64,000 nt of DNA from positions 136,594 through 200,593 of the forward strand of contig NZ_BAAAYO010000018.1 in the NCBI RefSeq assembly GCF_039536325.1, read 5' to 3'. This document shows, piece by piece, positions 27,984 to 36,896 of this stretch. Below the pieces are notes generated by a model. That model saw only the letters and a list, made by a program, of their open reading frames with translations, searched no databases and was not told where the DNA came from. Numbering within the stretch: the stretch's first letter is position 1; the number at the start of each line of letters is the position of its first letter. The position numbers were made by a program, and so were the translations under genes. This DNA is from Paenibacillus_AB hodogayensis. GTDB taxonomy: Bacteria > Bacillota > Bacilli > Paenibacillales > NBRC-103111.

Positions 27984-28523
27984 ATGGCGATTTACATCGC
28001 TTTGCTGCGAGGCATTAATGTCGGCGGCAAACATAAGATCAAAATGCCCGATTTGAAGCGTTCTCTGGAAACGTTGGGGCTTGGCCGCGTACAGACGTAT
28101 ATTCAGAGCGGCAATGTCCTGTTCGAATCCGACGGAGAAGCAGAGGAGCTGCGCAAGCGGATAGAGCTGGAGATCAAGACGGTTTTCGGCATAGCCGCTG
28201 CCGTCGTCCTGAGAACCGCCTCGGAGCTGGAGAGCATCATCGCGAGCTGTCCGTTCGACGCCAATGCATTGTCGGAAGGTGAAAGCGTTCAGTTGACTTT
28301 GTTGACGGAAACGCCCGCACCGGAAAAAATAGCCCTTTTGTCGATGGGCATAAGCGATGTCGACGAATTTCGCGTCGCAGGGCGCGAGATTTACTTGCTG
28401 TTTCGCCAAAGCGTGCTCGATTCCAAGCTGGCCGCCAACCTGCAAAAACTGGGCTCTACAACGACCACGCGCAACTGGAATACGATCACCAAGCTTGACG
28501 CTTTAGCGAAAGCAATGACTTGA
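27984..28523 (+). CDS. DUF1697 family protein
   Basis: A 179-residue protein beginning MAIYIALLRGINVGGKHKIK, the hallmark of DUF1697, followed by YIQSGNVLFES and a late NWNTITKLDALA. The longer open frame has no good start; GGGAGG lies before ATG 27984. Cytoplasmic, function unknown. It stands between the lpl operon and the two-component operon on the opposite strand. The 27713-27983 gap has no other gene. Confidence 0.88.
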   Translation: MAIYIALLRGINVGGKHKIKMPDLKRSLETLGLGRVQTYIQSGNVLFESDGEAEELRKRIELEIKTVFGIAAAVVLRTASELESIIASCPFDANALSEGESVQLTLLTETPAPEKIALLSMGISDVDEFRVAGREIYLLFRQSVLDSKLAANLQKLGSTTTTRNWNTITKLDALAKAMT

Positions 28524-28542
28524 TAACGGTACGTCTCGACGA

Positions 28543-28580
28543 GAAAAAGGAGCCGTCTTCTGTCGATTCGGCTCCTTTCC
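28543..28580 (-). terminator. Terminator of the two-component operon
   Basis: AAAGGAGCCG and CGGCTCCTTT pair; the minus strand ends with TTTTTC, directly after the response regulator stop codon. Confidence 0.75.
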
Positions 28581-28582
28581 CG

Positions 28583-30181
28583 CTATTTGTTCACTTCGCT
28601 CGGCTTCATTCCCCAATACTTCTGGAAGCTCTTGGAGAAGTAGTTCACATGCTTGTAGCCGACCTGCTCGGCCGCGTCGTACACCTTCATGCCTTTGGCC
28701 AGCAGCTCCTTCGCCTTCTCCATGCGCAGCCGCAGCACATAGTCGGAGAACGACTCCCCGGCCACTTCCTTGAACGTTCGGCTTAAGTAAGAATAGTTGA
28801 TATACATATTTTCGGCGACGAGATACAGGCTCAGCTCCTCCTCGTGAAGCCGCTCCTTCGTAAAACGAATCACCTCGTCGATCGTCAGCCGCGTGCCGGA
28901 TTTGCGCCGGCCGGCAATCGCATCTGCGATGCGCGCGGACATCCGCTGCAGCCATTCCTCGATCTGCTCCCTCGCCAACAGACGGTTGAAGCTTTCGAAA
29001 TCGTCATACGCGTCCCGCAGCGTCTCGTGGAGCGACCAGCCCTGCTCGTGCACGATGCCCGCAAGCAGACACGTCAGCCGCAGCAGCTGTTCCTTGGCCT
29101 CGGCCACAGGCTGATCCGCCGCGAAGCCTTCCTCCATCAAGCGGCGAACCAGCTCCTGTCTGCGGTCCGCCTGACCAGACTGAATGGCCAGCTCAAGCTC
29201 CTTCTCCAACCGGCCGAGCGCCGCCCGCGACTTCTCGCCGCCGTCTCCGCCCCTGTACGGAATCGCCATGTCGTTGCCGAGCACGATTCGTTCCTGAAGC
29301 GCCAACCGGCTGTGCTTGTACGATAGCGGAAGCAGCCCGGGGGCTGCCGTGCACGAACCGATGCCGGCGCTGGCCGTCAGCTTCAAGCAATCTTTCACCG
29401 TGCCGAGCAAGAGGCCGATCTTCGGATTGATCCGGCTGAATAGGGCATCCTCGCCTTCCGCAGCCGGGGCGAAGAACAGAGCGGCAACCATCCCGTCGTC
29501 GTCCTGCAGCACGGCGCAATCCTCGCCCTCCAGCAAATCTCTGGCGATCGTATACAACGAGAATTGGACGAGCGCCCGGTCGTCGGCCTGAAACCGCTCG
29601 TTCTTTTCCAGAATCGGGTCCATATCGAGCGTAACCGGCAGCAGGAGCCGCGCCGCGCCTCCCAGCTTCAAATCGCGGCGCCGCCTTTCGATCTCCCAAT
29701 CGGAAAAACGGCCGTTCAGCCATCCCTTGTAAAACATTTGCTTCAAGTACGGCAGATGCTCGTCCCATCGGCTCTCCAACTGAGCGATGTTGTACGCCTC
29801 GCGCAATTCCTTCTCGCGCAGCGCTTTCGCCTCCAGCACCGCTCCGGCAATTTCTTCGTTATCCGCCGGCTTGACCAAATATTTCAGTACCCCGTGATCG
29901 ATCCCTTGCCTGGCGTACTCGAAGTCGTCGTAACCGGTCAAAATAATAAGCTTGATGTGCGGCCGATCTCTCCTGAGCCGGCTCGCCAGCTCCAGCCCGT
30001 TCATCTCCGGCATCTGAATGTCCGTCAGGACGATGTCGATATGATCGTTATGAACGATAGCCAGAGCCTCCCTCCCGGTCGATACGGCGTCCACCAGCTC
30101 GATCTGCATGGCTTTCCAATCGATGCCTTCGGCGATGCGCTCTCGGACGTAAGGCTCGTCCTCGACAATCAGCAGCTTCAC
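28583..30181 (-). CDS. YesN-type response regulator (REC-AraC)
   Basis: A 532-residue response regulator. The receiver domain (1-120) begins VKLLIVEDEP, with phosphoacceptor Asp54 in LTDIQMPEMNG and a KPAD switch lysine. A long middle region follows, then an AraC HTH pair at the end (YLVAENMYINYSYLSRTFKE; AEQVGYKHVNYFSKSFQKYW). The start is GTG overlapping the kinase stop (GTGA at 30181-30178); the 97-residue upward extension is another frame of the kinase gene. Typical regulator of a sugar importer. Confidence 0.92.
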   Translation of the reverse strand: MKLLIVEDEPYVRERIAEGIDWKAMQIELVDAVSTGREALAIVHNDHIDIVLTDIQMPEMNGLELASRLRRDRPHIKLIILTGYDDFEYARQGIDHGVLKYLVKPADNEEIAGAVLEAKALREKELREAYNIAQLESRWDEHLPYLKQMFYKGWLNGRFSDWEIERRRRDLKLGGAARLLLPVTLDMDPILEKNERFQADDRALVQFSLYTIARDLLEGEDCAVLQDDDGMVAALFFAPAAEGEDALFSRINPKIGLLLGTVKDCLKLTASAGIGSCTAAPGLLPLSYKHSRLALQERIVLGNDMAIPYRGGDGGEKSRAALGRLEKELELAIQSGQADRRQELVRRLMEEGFAADQPVAEAKEQLLRLTCLLAGIVHEQGWSLHETLRDAYDDFESFNRLLAREQIEEWLQRMSARIADAIAGRRKSGTRLTIDEVIRFTKERLHEEELSLYLVAENMYINYSYLSRTFKEVAGESFSDYVLRLRMEKAKELLAKGMKVYDAAEQVGYKHVNYFSKSFQKYWGMKPSEVNK

Positions 30182-31917
30182 GGCAGTTCCTCCTCTGCAA
30201 GCGGGATGACGAGCGTCACCTTCGTCCCTTCCCCGTATAGGCTTTCGATCGTGACGTCCGCCTGCTCCCCGTAGTACAGCTTCACTCTCGACTTTACGTT
30301 TTTCAACCCGAAATAAGTGGACGACGGACTGGCCGCCGACAGTCGGTAAGACTTGCTCGTAATAAGGTCCAACTCCCGCCGAATGTCGGCCAGTTTGTCC
30401 GGCGCGATCCCTTTGCCCGTGTCCTCCACTTCGATGCGCAGCATGGACGCCTCCAGAATCGAGCGAATCCAAAGCTCCCCGCCTTGCACGTTTCTCTCCA
30501 GCCCGTGCACGATCGCGTTCTCGACGATCGGCTGCAAAAGAAGCTTCAGCAGCGCAATCGGCTTCGTCCTCTCGTCCAGACGAATGTCCACGGTAAAATG
30601 CTCGGATCGCAGCTGCTGAACGCGGATGTAGTACATCAGATGCTGCATCGTTTCCTCTAACGTGAACGTCTCTCTGCCCTTTCCAAGACTGACCCGGAAA
30701 AACCGCGCCAGATTGATGACCATCTCGCTGATCTCGCCGACCTTGTGCTTGAGCGCGACCGAATAAATCGAATCGAGCGTGTTGTACAGAAAATGCGGAT
30801 TGATCTGCGATTGCAGCAGGCTGAATTCCGATTTGGCAAGGCGCAGCTCCTTCTCGTAATCGTCTTCAATCATTTGGCGCTGGGCTTCGGCCATCCGGTT
30901 GAACCCGTTCATGACGTAGCCGAATTCGTCCTTTCTCCGGTGCGCGACGCGCACCGACAAGTTGCCTCCGCTAAACTGCTTGAACGCGCCGGACAGCTGG
31001 CGCAGCGGCTTGGCGATGGCCGCATACACAAGCCAAGCGGCCCATACCGCCAGCACGACGCTGACGAGAATGATCCAGTACGTAAACTGCTGCAATTGGA
31101 GCGACAGCTTGAACAGCTCCACGCGAGGCTGCTGCAGTTGAATCGACCATACGCCGTTGCCGGCCTCGATGGACAAATCTTTCGGCCCCGCGCCGCTGGC
31201 GGTCTGCTTGCGCGGCGTGTTCGTCTCCAGCACGAACTCGTCGTTGTAATACAGCGAAATGTTCATATTGTCCGACGTCTGCAGATGTTGAATGATTTGC
31301 CGGAACGAGGATTTGTCGACCGACAGCACCAGAACGTTCGGCTCCCGGTTGCGGCTCAGCACGTCGAGCAGGCGAGCGAAATAAATATTGTCCTTATCCA
31401 AGTAGCCGGAGCCGGCGGGATTCGAGGCGGTCGGCACGTATACGACTAGGCCTCCGCTCGCGTCGATTGTCCGCTTGAACCACGCTTCCTTGTTAACTCC
31501 GGGCCATTTGATGCCGCCATTCATCGTGGACAGCCCGTTCTCGCTGTTTCCGTGCAAAATAAACGCCTCTTTGATCGCTCCGTTTACGTTCGTGAGCGCC
31601 GACAGCTGCTGCTGGACGGTATGAAGCTCGTACAGATGGTCAGGGCTGAGCGGATCGTCAAAACCGTTCCACACGTTGACCACGTTCGGGTTGGAGCCGA
31701 TCAGCAGCGTCTGCTGATCCATATTTTTCGTCAGCTGTTCGACGTATTCCACCGTTGTCATGAGCGCACCGCGGGTCCGGTCGCTAATTTGCCCATCCAT
31801 AATCCGCTGCGAGTAATCATTTGCGAATACGCTTACAAAGACGAGCGGAAGCAGCAGGAGCAGGAAGGTGCCGGTCAGCTTGAACTGAATCGAATGAAGC
31901 CGTTCGACCGCTCTCAT
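30178..31917 (-). CDS. YesM-type sensor histidine kinase
   Basis: A 579-residue membrane kinase. TM1 is about residues 13-33 (LTGTFLLLLLPLVFVSVF); an extracellular sensor of about 240 residues follows; TM2 is near 276-297; then HAMP. The phosphorylated histidine sits in SQINPHFLYNTLDS, and the ATPase domain has IVENAIVHGLE and DTGKGIAPD. ATG overlaps the AraC gene stop (ATGA), and the next gene starts inside its stop. Likely senses an extracellular sugar or binding protein. Confidence 0.92.
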   Translation of the reverse strand: MRAVERLHSIQFKLTGTFLLLLLPLVFVSVFANDYSQRIMDGQISDRTRGALMTTVEYVEQLTKNMDQQTLLIGSNPNVVNVWNGFDDPLSPDHLYELHTVQQQLSALTNVNGAIKEAFILHGNSENGLSTMNGGIKWPGVNKEAWFKRTIDASGGLVVYVPTASNPAGSGYLDKDNIYFARLLDVLSRNREPNVLVLSVDKSSFRQIIQHLQTSDNMNISLYYNDEFVLETNTPRKQTASGAGPKDLSIEAGNGVWSIQLQQPRVELFKLSLQLQQFTYWIILVSVVLAVWAAWLVYAAIAKPLRQLSGAFKQFSGGNLSVRVAHRRKDEFGYVMNGFNRMAEAQRQMIEDDYEKELRLAKSEFSLLQSQINPHFLYNTLDSIYSVALKHKVGEISEMVINLARFFRVSLGKGRETFTLEETMQHLMYYIRVQQLRSEHFTVDIRLDERTKPIALLKLLLQPIVENAIVHGLERNVQGGELWIRSILEASMLRIEVEDTGKGIAPDKLADIRRELDLITSKSYRLSAASPSSTYFGLKNVKSRVKLYYGEQADVTIESLYGEGTKVTLVIPLAEEELP

Positions 31918-32693
31918 CTCGCTCTTTGCACCTCCCGAAGGACCGAGGATGGCGGGTAGCCCATTATTTTTTTGAACATGCGGTTGAAGTGCGCCTGGTC
32001 GCTGTACCCGAGATAATCGGCCACCTCGCCTATCGTCATCCGCGTGTTCAGGATCAAGTCGCGCGCGGCATGGATGCGCACCTGGTGCAAATAGGAGATC
32101 GGCGTCATCCCCGTCACCTCCTTGAACGACTGGGTAACGTAATTCGGCGCGCGGTCGACGAGTTGCGACAGCTCTTCGATGCGGATTGGCTCCCGGTAGT
32201 GCGCCGCAATATAGTCCTGCACCTCCCCCATCAGCCGCAGCTTCGCCGAAGCGATCCGGCCTTCGACCGTTTCCTGCACGAAGCAACCGAGCAGTTCGAC
32301 CGCGATGCCCTCGCAGATGATGCCGGCATACAGCTTTCGGCCGAACCAGTGCTGCGCCAGAATCGTGAAGCGCTGCTTCATGTAATCGAAGCTGTGCGCC
32401 TTCAGCTTCCTGTAGGCGCCCACGCCCTCCAGCAGCTCTCGGCCCCGCTCGTCCAAGCGAAAGTGGGCGGAATATTTCTGGTGCGGCCCTTCAGGTGCGT
32501 TCTCCCCGGCTCGAATAACGCCTTTGCGGATGAACAGAAGCTCCCCTTTCTCCAACGCGACCGTCTCTCCTTCCAGCGTATAGTTCACTTTGCCATGTGT
32601 CGCCAGAATGAGAATATCCGTCAACGTGGCCTCCGCCTTCTTGCGCCAATCCGGCATCATATCGTCCAAATATACGGATTCGAGCTTCAGCAT
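31914..32693 (-). CDS. AraC-family regulator, first gene of the kinase operon
   Basis: A 259-residue AraC protein with an N-terminal cupin-like half (LEKGELLFIRKGVIRAGENA) and C-terminal HTH pair (IRIEELSQLVDRAPNYVTQS; IGEVADYLGYSDQAHFNRMF). GAGAGGAG precedes ATG 32693. Its stop overlaps the kinase start, so a stand-alone AraC regulator and a full two-component system are translated as one unit. Divergent from the Rieske gene at 32826, a plausible target. Confidence 0.88.
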   Translation of the reverse strand: MLKLESVYLDDMMPDWRKKAEATLTDILILATHGKVNYTLEGETVALEKGELLFIRKGVIRAGENAPEGPHQKYSAHFRLDERGRELLEGVGAYRKLKAHSFDYMKQRFTILAQHWFGRKLYAGIICEGIAVELLGCFVQETVEGRIASAKLRLMGEVQDYIAAHYREPIRIEELSQLVDRAPNYVTQSFKEVTGMTPISYLHQVRIHAARDLILNTRMTIGEVADYLGYSDQAHFNRMFKKIMGYPPSSVLREVQRAR

Positions 32694-32825
32694 ATCGCGT
32701 TCTCCTCTCGCCTGCCTGCTTTCCAAAATCTTAGAATCGTTCAAATATAAGTTGTTTCGGCAATGGTTTTCGTTTGGCCTTGGCTCTACAATAAGATCAT
32801 AAACCATTAAGGGAGCTGAAGGCAA

Positions 32826-33209
32826 ATGGCTTTATATCCCGTCTCCGCAGTCGAAGAGCTGCCAGAAGGCACCTTTAAAATCGTACAAATCGGCAAGCGT
32901 TCCGTCGGTGTGTACAACGTGAAAGGCGATTATTACGCGGTGCTGAATTATTGCCCGCATCAAGGCGCCGAGCTTTGCAGAGGCACGGTATGCGGAACGA
33001 CGCTGGAGTCGCAGGTATACGAATTTATTTACGGACGCGATCAAGAAATTTTGCGCTGTCCGTGGCACGGCTGGGAGTTCGATTTGAAATCGGGAAAATC
33101 GCTGTTCAGCGATAAAGTGAGAACGCGCAGCTATCCGGTCGTCGTGGAGAACGGGACCGTGCAGCTTGTCATCGGCGCGGAAGAGACGAAGGAGGAGCAC
33201 CACGTATGA
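32826..33209 (+). CDS. Rieske [2Fe-2S] protein
   Basis: A 127-residue soluble ferredoxin-like protein. The cluster ligands are CPHQGAELC (Cys and His, about residues 40-48) and CPWHGWEFD (about 79-87), a CxH...CxxH Rieske pattern with a longer than usual gap between the two boxes. No membrane anchor or oxygenase alpha-subunit domain. GGGAGCTGAAGG before ATG. Its stop overlaps the amidohydrolase start (ATGA). Probably an electron carrier; no oxygenase gene is nearby. Confidence 0.88.
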   Translation: MALYPVSAVEELPEGTFKIVQIGKRSVGVYNVKGDYYAVLNYCPHQGAELCRGTVCGTTLESQVYEFIYGRDQEILRCPWHGWEFDLKSGKSLFSDKVRTRSYPVVVENGTVQLVIGAEETKEEHHV

Positions 33210-34276
33210 AACGAACGAGCCCATTGCCTGTGATCGATTGCGATGTCCATAACCAGTTTCGCAGCGGACGCGATTTAATCCCTTACCTGGAGGAACCTTG
33301 GAGAAGCCAGGCTGCCCAATTCGGCGTGCCTGGGGCCGGCTTGCCGTATTCGTCGCCGATCGGCAACAAGCGCAAGGACGCCAATCCGCCCGGAGGCGGA
33401 CCTGTCGGTTCCGACCCCGGCTATATGCTCGAGCACTACGTCGAGCCGTTCAACGTCGAATACGCGCTGCTCTGCTCGGATTCGATCATCGGGACGTCCG
33501 GCTTCGCCGACGCCGATTATGCGGCCGCCATATGCCGCGCCTACAACGATTATTTGCTGGCCGAATGGCTGCCCCGCAGCCCGAAATTCAGAGGCTACAT
33601 GTGCATCGGCACGCAGGACCCGGAGCAGGCCGTGCGGGAAATCGACCGGATCGGTCCGCATCCGGACATCGTCGCCGTAAGCGTAACCGGGGGCTCGCGG
33701 ATGCCGTACGGGCAGCGCTTCTTTCACCCGATCTACGAAGCTTGCGAGCGGCACGGACTGCCTCTCGTTATTCATCCCGGCTCCGAAGGAAGCGGCATCT
33801 TCAACGCGCCGACCGCCGTCGGCTACGTATCGAACTACTTGCAGTGGCACACCTGCCTCCCCCAGACGTTCATGGCACATCTGGTCAGCTTCCTCTGCGA
33901 AGGCGTGTTCGAGAAATATCCGCAGTTCAAAGTCGTCCTGTGCGAAGGCGGAGTGACCTGGCTGCCTCCTCTTCTGTGGCGGCTCGACAAAAACTACAAG
34001 GCGCTGCGCTCCTCGGTTCCGTGGCTCAAGCGGATGCCCAGCGAATACGTGCGCGACAACTGCTTCATGACGACGCAGCCGATCGAGGAGCCGAACAATC
34101 CGAGGCACCTCGAATCGATGTTCGAGATGTTCGACGCCGAGAACATGCTGCTCTTCTCCAGCGACTATCCGCACTGGGACTTCGACGACCCGACGAAAAT
34201 TTTACAGCGTCTGCCCGAAGAGAAGCAGCGCAAAATATTCAGCGAGAACGCCCGCAAGCTGTTTCGCCTGCCGTAA
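33206..34276 (+). CDS. Amidohydrolase-2 family metal-dependent hydrolase
   Basis: A 356-residue TIM-barrel hydrolase or decarboxylase of the ACMSD/amidohydrolase-2 type. Metal ligands: VIDCDVHN (about 9-16), PLVIHPGSEG, and SSDYPHWDFDDP near residue 311. GVFEKYPQFKVVLCEGGVTW is a family hallmark. It is translationally coupled to the Rieske protein. The pair resembles genes for aromatic-ring or unsaturated-acid breakdown, but the substrate is unknown. A good terminator follows at 34341-34377. Confidence 0.88.
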   Translation: MKRTSPLPVIDCDVHNQFRSGRDLIPYLEEPWRSQAAQFGVPGAGLPYSSPIGNKRKDANPPGGGPVGSDPGYMLEHYVEPFNVEYALLCSDSIIGTSGFADADYAAAICRAYNDYLLAEWLPRSPKFRGYMCIGTQDPEQAVREIDRIGPHPDIVAVSVTGGSRMPYGQRFFHPIYEACERHGLPLVIHPGSEGSGIFNAPTAVGYVSNYLQWHTCLPQTFMAHLVSFLCEGVFEKYPQFKVVLCEGGVTWLPPLLWRLDKNYKALRSSVPWLKRMPSEYVRDNCFMTTQPIEEPNNPRHLESMFEMFDAENMLLFSSDYPHWDFDDPTKILQRLPEEKQRKIFSENARKLFRLP

Positions 34277-34340
34277 AACGAAAACACGGGTCCGCCCCCG
34301 TCATCCGATGATGATGACTTCCGGAATGGCCCCGAATGGT

Positions 34341-34377
34341 TGCCTCCTATCCGTTGACCGGAAAAGGAGGCTTTTTG
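34341..34377 (+). terminator. Terminator of the Rieske-amidohydrolase operon
   Basis: GCCTCC and GGAGGC arms are followed by TTTTT on the plus strand. The rest of 34277-34577 shows no gene. Confidence 0.75.
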
Positions 34378-34577
34378 CAGGTATGTTCGCTGGCTCCGTG
34401 GAATAACGCCAAGGCAAAGTTAAATAAAGAAACAGCAGCAGCCTTGGACCGAAAAAGTCCTAGACTGGCGCTGTTTATTAAACTAACGTTTTCCGTTACC
34501 CTATTCTCTCCGGATATAATAGTATGGGACCTTTCGGTTCCCAGATACCGGATATTTTTCATTCTTCACCAAAATGC

Positions 34578-35066
34578 TTATTCTTTAATACGTCGGATTC
34601 CTTGTATAATCTGTTTCCGCTCATACTCTCCCAACGAATAGAGTATAGGTGCCGCAGGAATCTCGAACTTCAGATGAGAATGAGGAATTTCCGTCAATAA
34701 GGTTCCGATTGGTTGCCGGCTTTTTTTACGATGGACAACATTCCAAAATATCCTGGATCTATTTTCTTCGGTTCCCCACTTTTCAATGGAATTCCTAAAT
34801 ATTAAACACTTTCCAATGACGAAATCATGTTCCTCGAGGGGTTCCGTTACTTCGAACCCGGCATCCTCAAGGCCATCAAATAGTGTAGGCATCAACTGGT
34901 CCAAATACATCCCGTAGGCAGCATCCTCGATTTCACGGAAAGCGACCGTTAATTGATCAAGCATCGAATCGTACAAGGTCTTCCATATAGATTCGATATA
35001 CCGATTGCCTACCTCGCCAATCTCTTCGATTGTCATATCGTAATGGAATACTGGTTGTACTGTCAT
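34578..35066 (-). CDS. Uncharacterised 162-residue protein
   Basis: A soluble, acidic, mixed helix-strand protein; no domain recognised. It has an N-terminal helical part rich in Glu and Ile and a C-terminal segment with KKSRQPIGTLLTEIPHSHLK. AAGGAGGAATAAG precedes ATG 35066, so the longer frame is not used. Divergent from the tandem-MerR gene 153 bp away, which may regulate it. AT-richer than the metabolic clusters. Confidence 0.6.
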   Translation of the reverse strand: MTVQPVFHYDMTIEEIGEVGNRYIESIWKTLYDSMLDQLTVAFREIEDAAYGMYLDQLMPTLFDGLEDAGFEVTEPLEEHDFVIGKCLIFRNSIEKWGTEENRSRIFWNVVHRKKSRQPIGTLLTEIPHSHLKFEIPAAPILYSLGEYERKQIIQGIRRIKE

Positions 35067-35219
35067 TCTTATTCCTCCTTGATTTGATTGATCTTCATCA
35101 TACAACATATAAGCCAATTGGAAGGTTTCTCAAATAATAGCTAAATAAAATCAACAAAAACTCAGAAAAACATTACAATGGGTTTAATGTTCTTCCAATC
35201 ATTAGAAAGGCGGCATAAC

Positions 35220-35945
35220 ATGGGCATACGACCAAAAAAACTGGCGAGTAAATATATGATAAGCGCCAACACTTTGCGAAACTACGAAGCGAAGGGGCTA
35301 ATCCCTCTTGCGGAGCGATCCGCCAATGGATACCGCATGTATACGGAACGGCATGAGGCCTATCTGGCATGTATTCAAGCCATGGCCCCCGCATTCGGGA
35401 TGGAAGTGACGACCAAGGTACTTCATGGTCTCCAAAAAAATGAGTTGGACGATGCATTATGGGTTGTTAGGGAAAGAGAGGTCATGCTGCATCGGGAAAA
35501 AACAAGTTTGGACCAACTCGTAAATGAATTTCAATCGTATGCCGATGGAACTCAAGCTTACGACTTTAAGCAACGCTTCAGCATCCACGAGGCCTCCAGA
35601 CGGACGGGTGCTCCTAGATCTGCGATCCGTTACTGGGAGAAAAGCGGCTTGTTCACTACAGAGCGGGACCCTAATAACGAATACCGTCTCTATCATGAAG
35701 CGCATCTTCTTAAAATCAGGATGATTCAGGTGCTGCAAAGCTCTATTTATTCGGAGGAGACCGTGAACCTAAAGCAATCGATCGCACTTTTAGAATTCCA
35801 GAACATGGAGCATGCGATGAAGCTTGCGGAAAGTATCCGAACTTACCTGCATAAAACGATCAAACTCCAGATGCGAGGTCTCTACTTTCTATATCGCTTG
35901 ATTCGAGCGCTAGGTTTTGCGGAAACAACCGAGGCCCATAGTTGA
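35220..35945 (+). CDS. Regulator with two MerR-type HTH domains
   Basis: A 241-residue protein with two MerR-like winged HTH units in one chain. The first is at about residues 1-60 (KLASKYMISANTLRNYEAKG, then NGYRMYTERH). The second is at about 115-175 (FSIHEASRRTGAPRSAIRYW, then NEYRLYHEAH). A helical linker separates them and a basic helical tail follows. Ordinary MerR proteins carry one HTH and dimerise by a coiled coil, so this chain could act as a built-in dimer. GAAAGGCGG precedes ATG 35220. Effector unknown. Confidence 0.8.
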   Translation: MGIRPKKLASKYMISANTLRNYEAKGLIPLAERSANGYRMYTERHEAYLACIQAMAPAFGMEVTTKVLHGLQKNELDDALWVVREREVMLHREKTSLDQLVNEFQSYADGTQAYDFKQRFSIHEASRRTGAPRSAIRYWEKSGLFTTERDPNNEYRLYHEAHLLKIRMIQVLQSSIYSEETVNLKQSIALLEFQNMEHAMKLAESIRTYLHKTIKLQMRGLYFLYRLIRALGFAETTEAHS

Positions 35946-36059
35946 TCGTTCCTCCAAGCTTCTTGACAAGGCTTGCAGGCTTCTGTTCCTCTTTAAGGCA
36001 GAAGTATGCGGTTTGATACCGACGGCAGCCCCGACCCTGCCGAACGAATTGCCAACAAT

Positions 36060-36896
36060 TTACCCTTTCGGCCAGCGATACGGAGCTGCATGTTGAAGCA
36101 TGGAATGAAAGAGCGACGCCCACTGCTCCAACGATAGTGAAGCTACCGCCAGCTCCCGATCGACCTTTGCATTCTTTAACACTACTTTAAGCTGAGCCGG
36201 TGTAAAAATTTCCCGGAGGGCATCCGCCGCCAAAAGCCGCGGATGACTCAAGACATATGCCGCAAATGCGGCAAATCTCTTTCCTTCCTTGGCGGGCACC
36301 AACGGGGGATCTCTTCGGGCTATCCGTACAATTGCGGCATCGACGCGCGGAGGCGGAGCAAAATGAGTGCGAGGTACTATCGCCCTCATCTCGAACAAAA
36401 ATTGCATTCTCCACATCAACAAACGCGGTTCCCGCGTAGTATCTTGCGTAAACCTGCGAGCCGCTCCTTTCTCCAAGATTAGCGCTCCTCTTTGAAATGC
36501 TTTACCTTCGACAGAAAGAAGCTTTTCAAGAATGGCAGTCGTGATCGAAAAGGGGATGTTCGCCACAACGCAAAACGGACCTGCCGGCAGCCGCATCTCC
36601 CTGATGTCGCTTTGGATAATTTGGATATGGGGCTGACATTTCGCTTTTAGGCGCAGCGCCTCAACATAAGCCGAGTCAATCTCTACCGCTATGACCCTGC
36701 CGGCTTTCTCGGCGAGCGGGAAAGTAAGAGCTCCCTTGCCTGCGCCGATTTCAAGCACGGTATCGGTCGGCTGTAAACTAGCCGTTTCAATAAGCTGCTT
36801 GATCGTTTTCGGATTGTGCAGCAGATGCTGCCCCGTAAAGTTGGGCCCCGATTTATATTTTCTTATCGAGCGATTCCTCTTATTGTGTTTGCGCAT
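36060..36896 (-). CDS. erm: Erm-type 23S rRNA A2058 dimethyltransferase
   Basis: A 278-residue rRNA (adenine-N6)-dimethyltransferase of the Erm(D)-like branch, giving the MLSB resistance phenotype by methylating A2058. It begins with a basic tail then GPNFTGQHLLHN; SAM-binding motif I is VLEIGAGKGALT, the acidic site VIAVEID, and catalytic motif IV VVANIPFSI. FAPPPRVDAAIVRI and IFTPAQLK match Erm proteins rather than housekeeping KsgA. ATG at 36896 has GGGAGGAACAG. A terminator hairpin 42 bp upstream of the start suggests control by attenuation. Monocistronic. Confidence 0.88.
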   Translation of the reverse strand: MRKHNKRNRSIRKYKSGPNFTGQHLLHNPKTIKQLIETASLQPTDTVLEIGAGKGALTFPLAEKAGRVIAVEIDSAYVEALRLKAKCQPHIQIIQSDIREMRLPAGPFCVVANIPFSITTAILEKLLSVEGKAFQRGALILEKGAARRFTQDTTREPRLLMWRMQFLFEMRAIVPRTHFAPPPRVDAAIVRIARRDPPLVPAKEGKRFAAFAAYVLSHPRLLAADALREIFTPAQLKVVLKNAKVDRELAVASLSLEQWASLFHSMLQHAAPYRWPKG

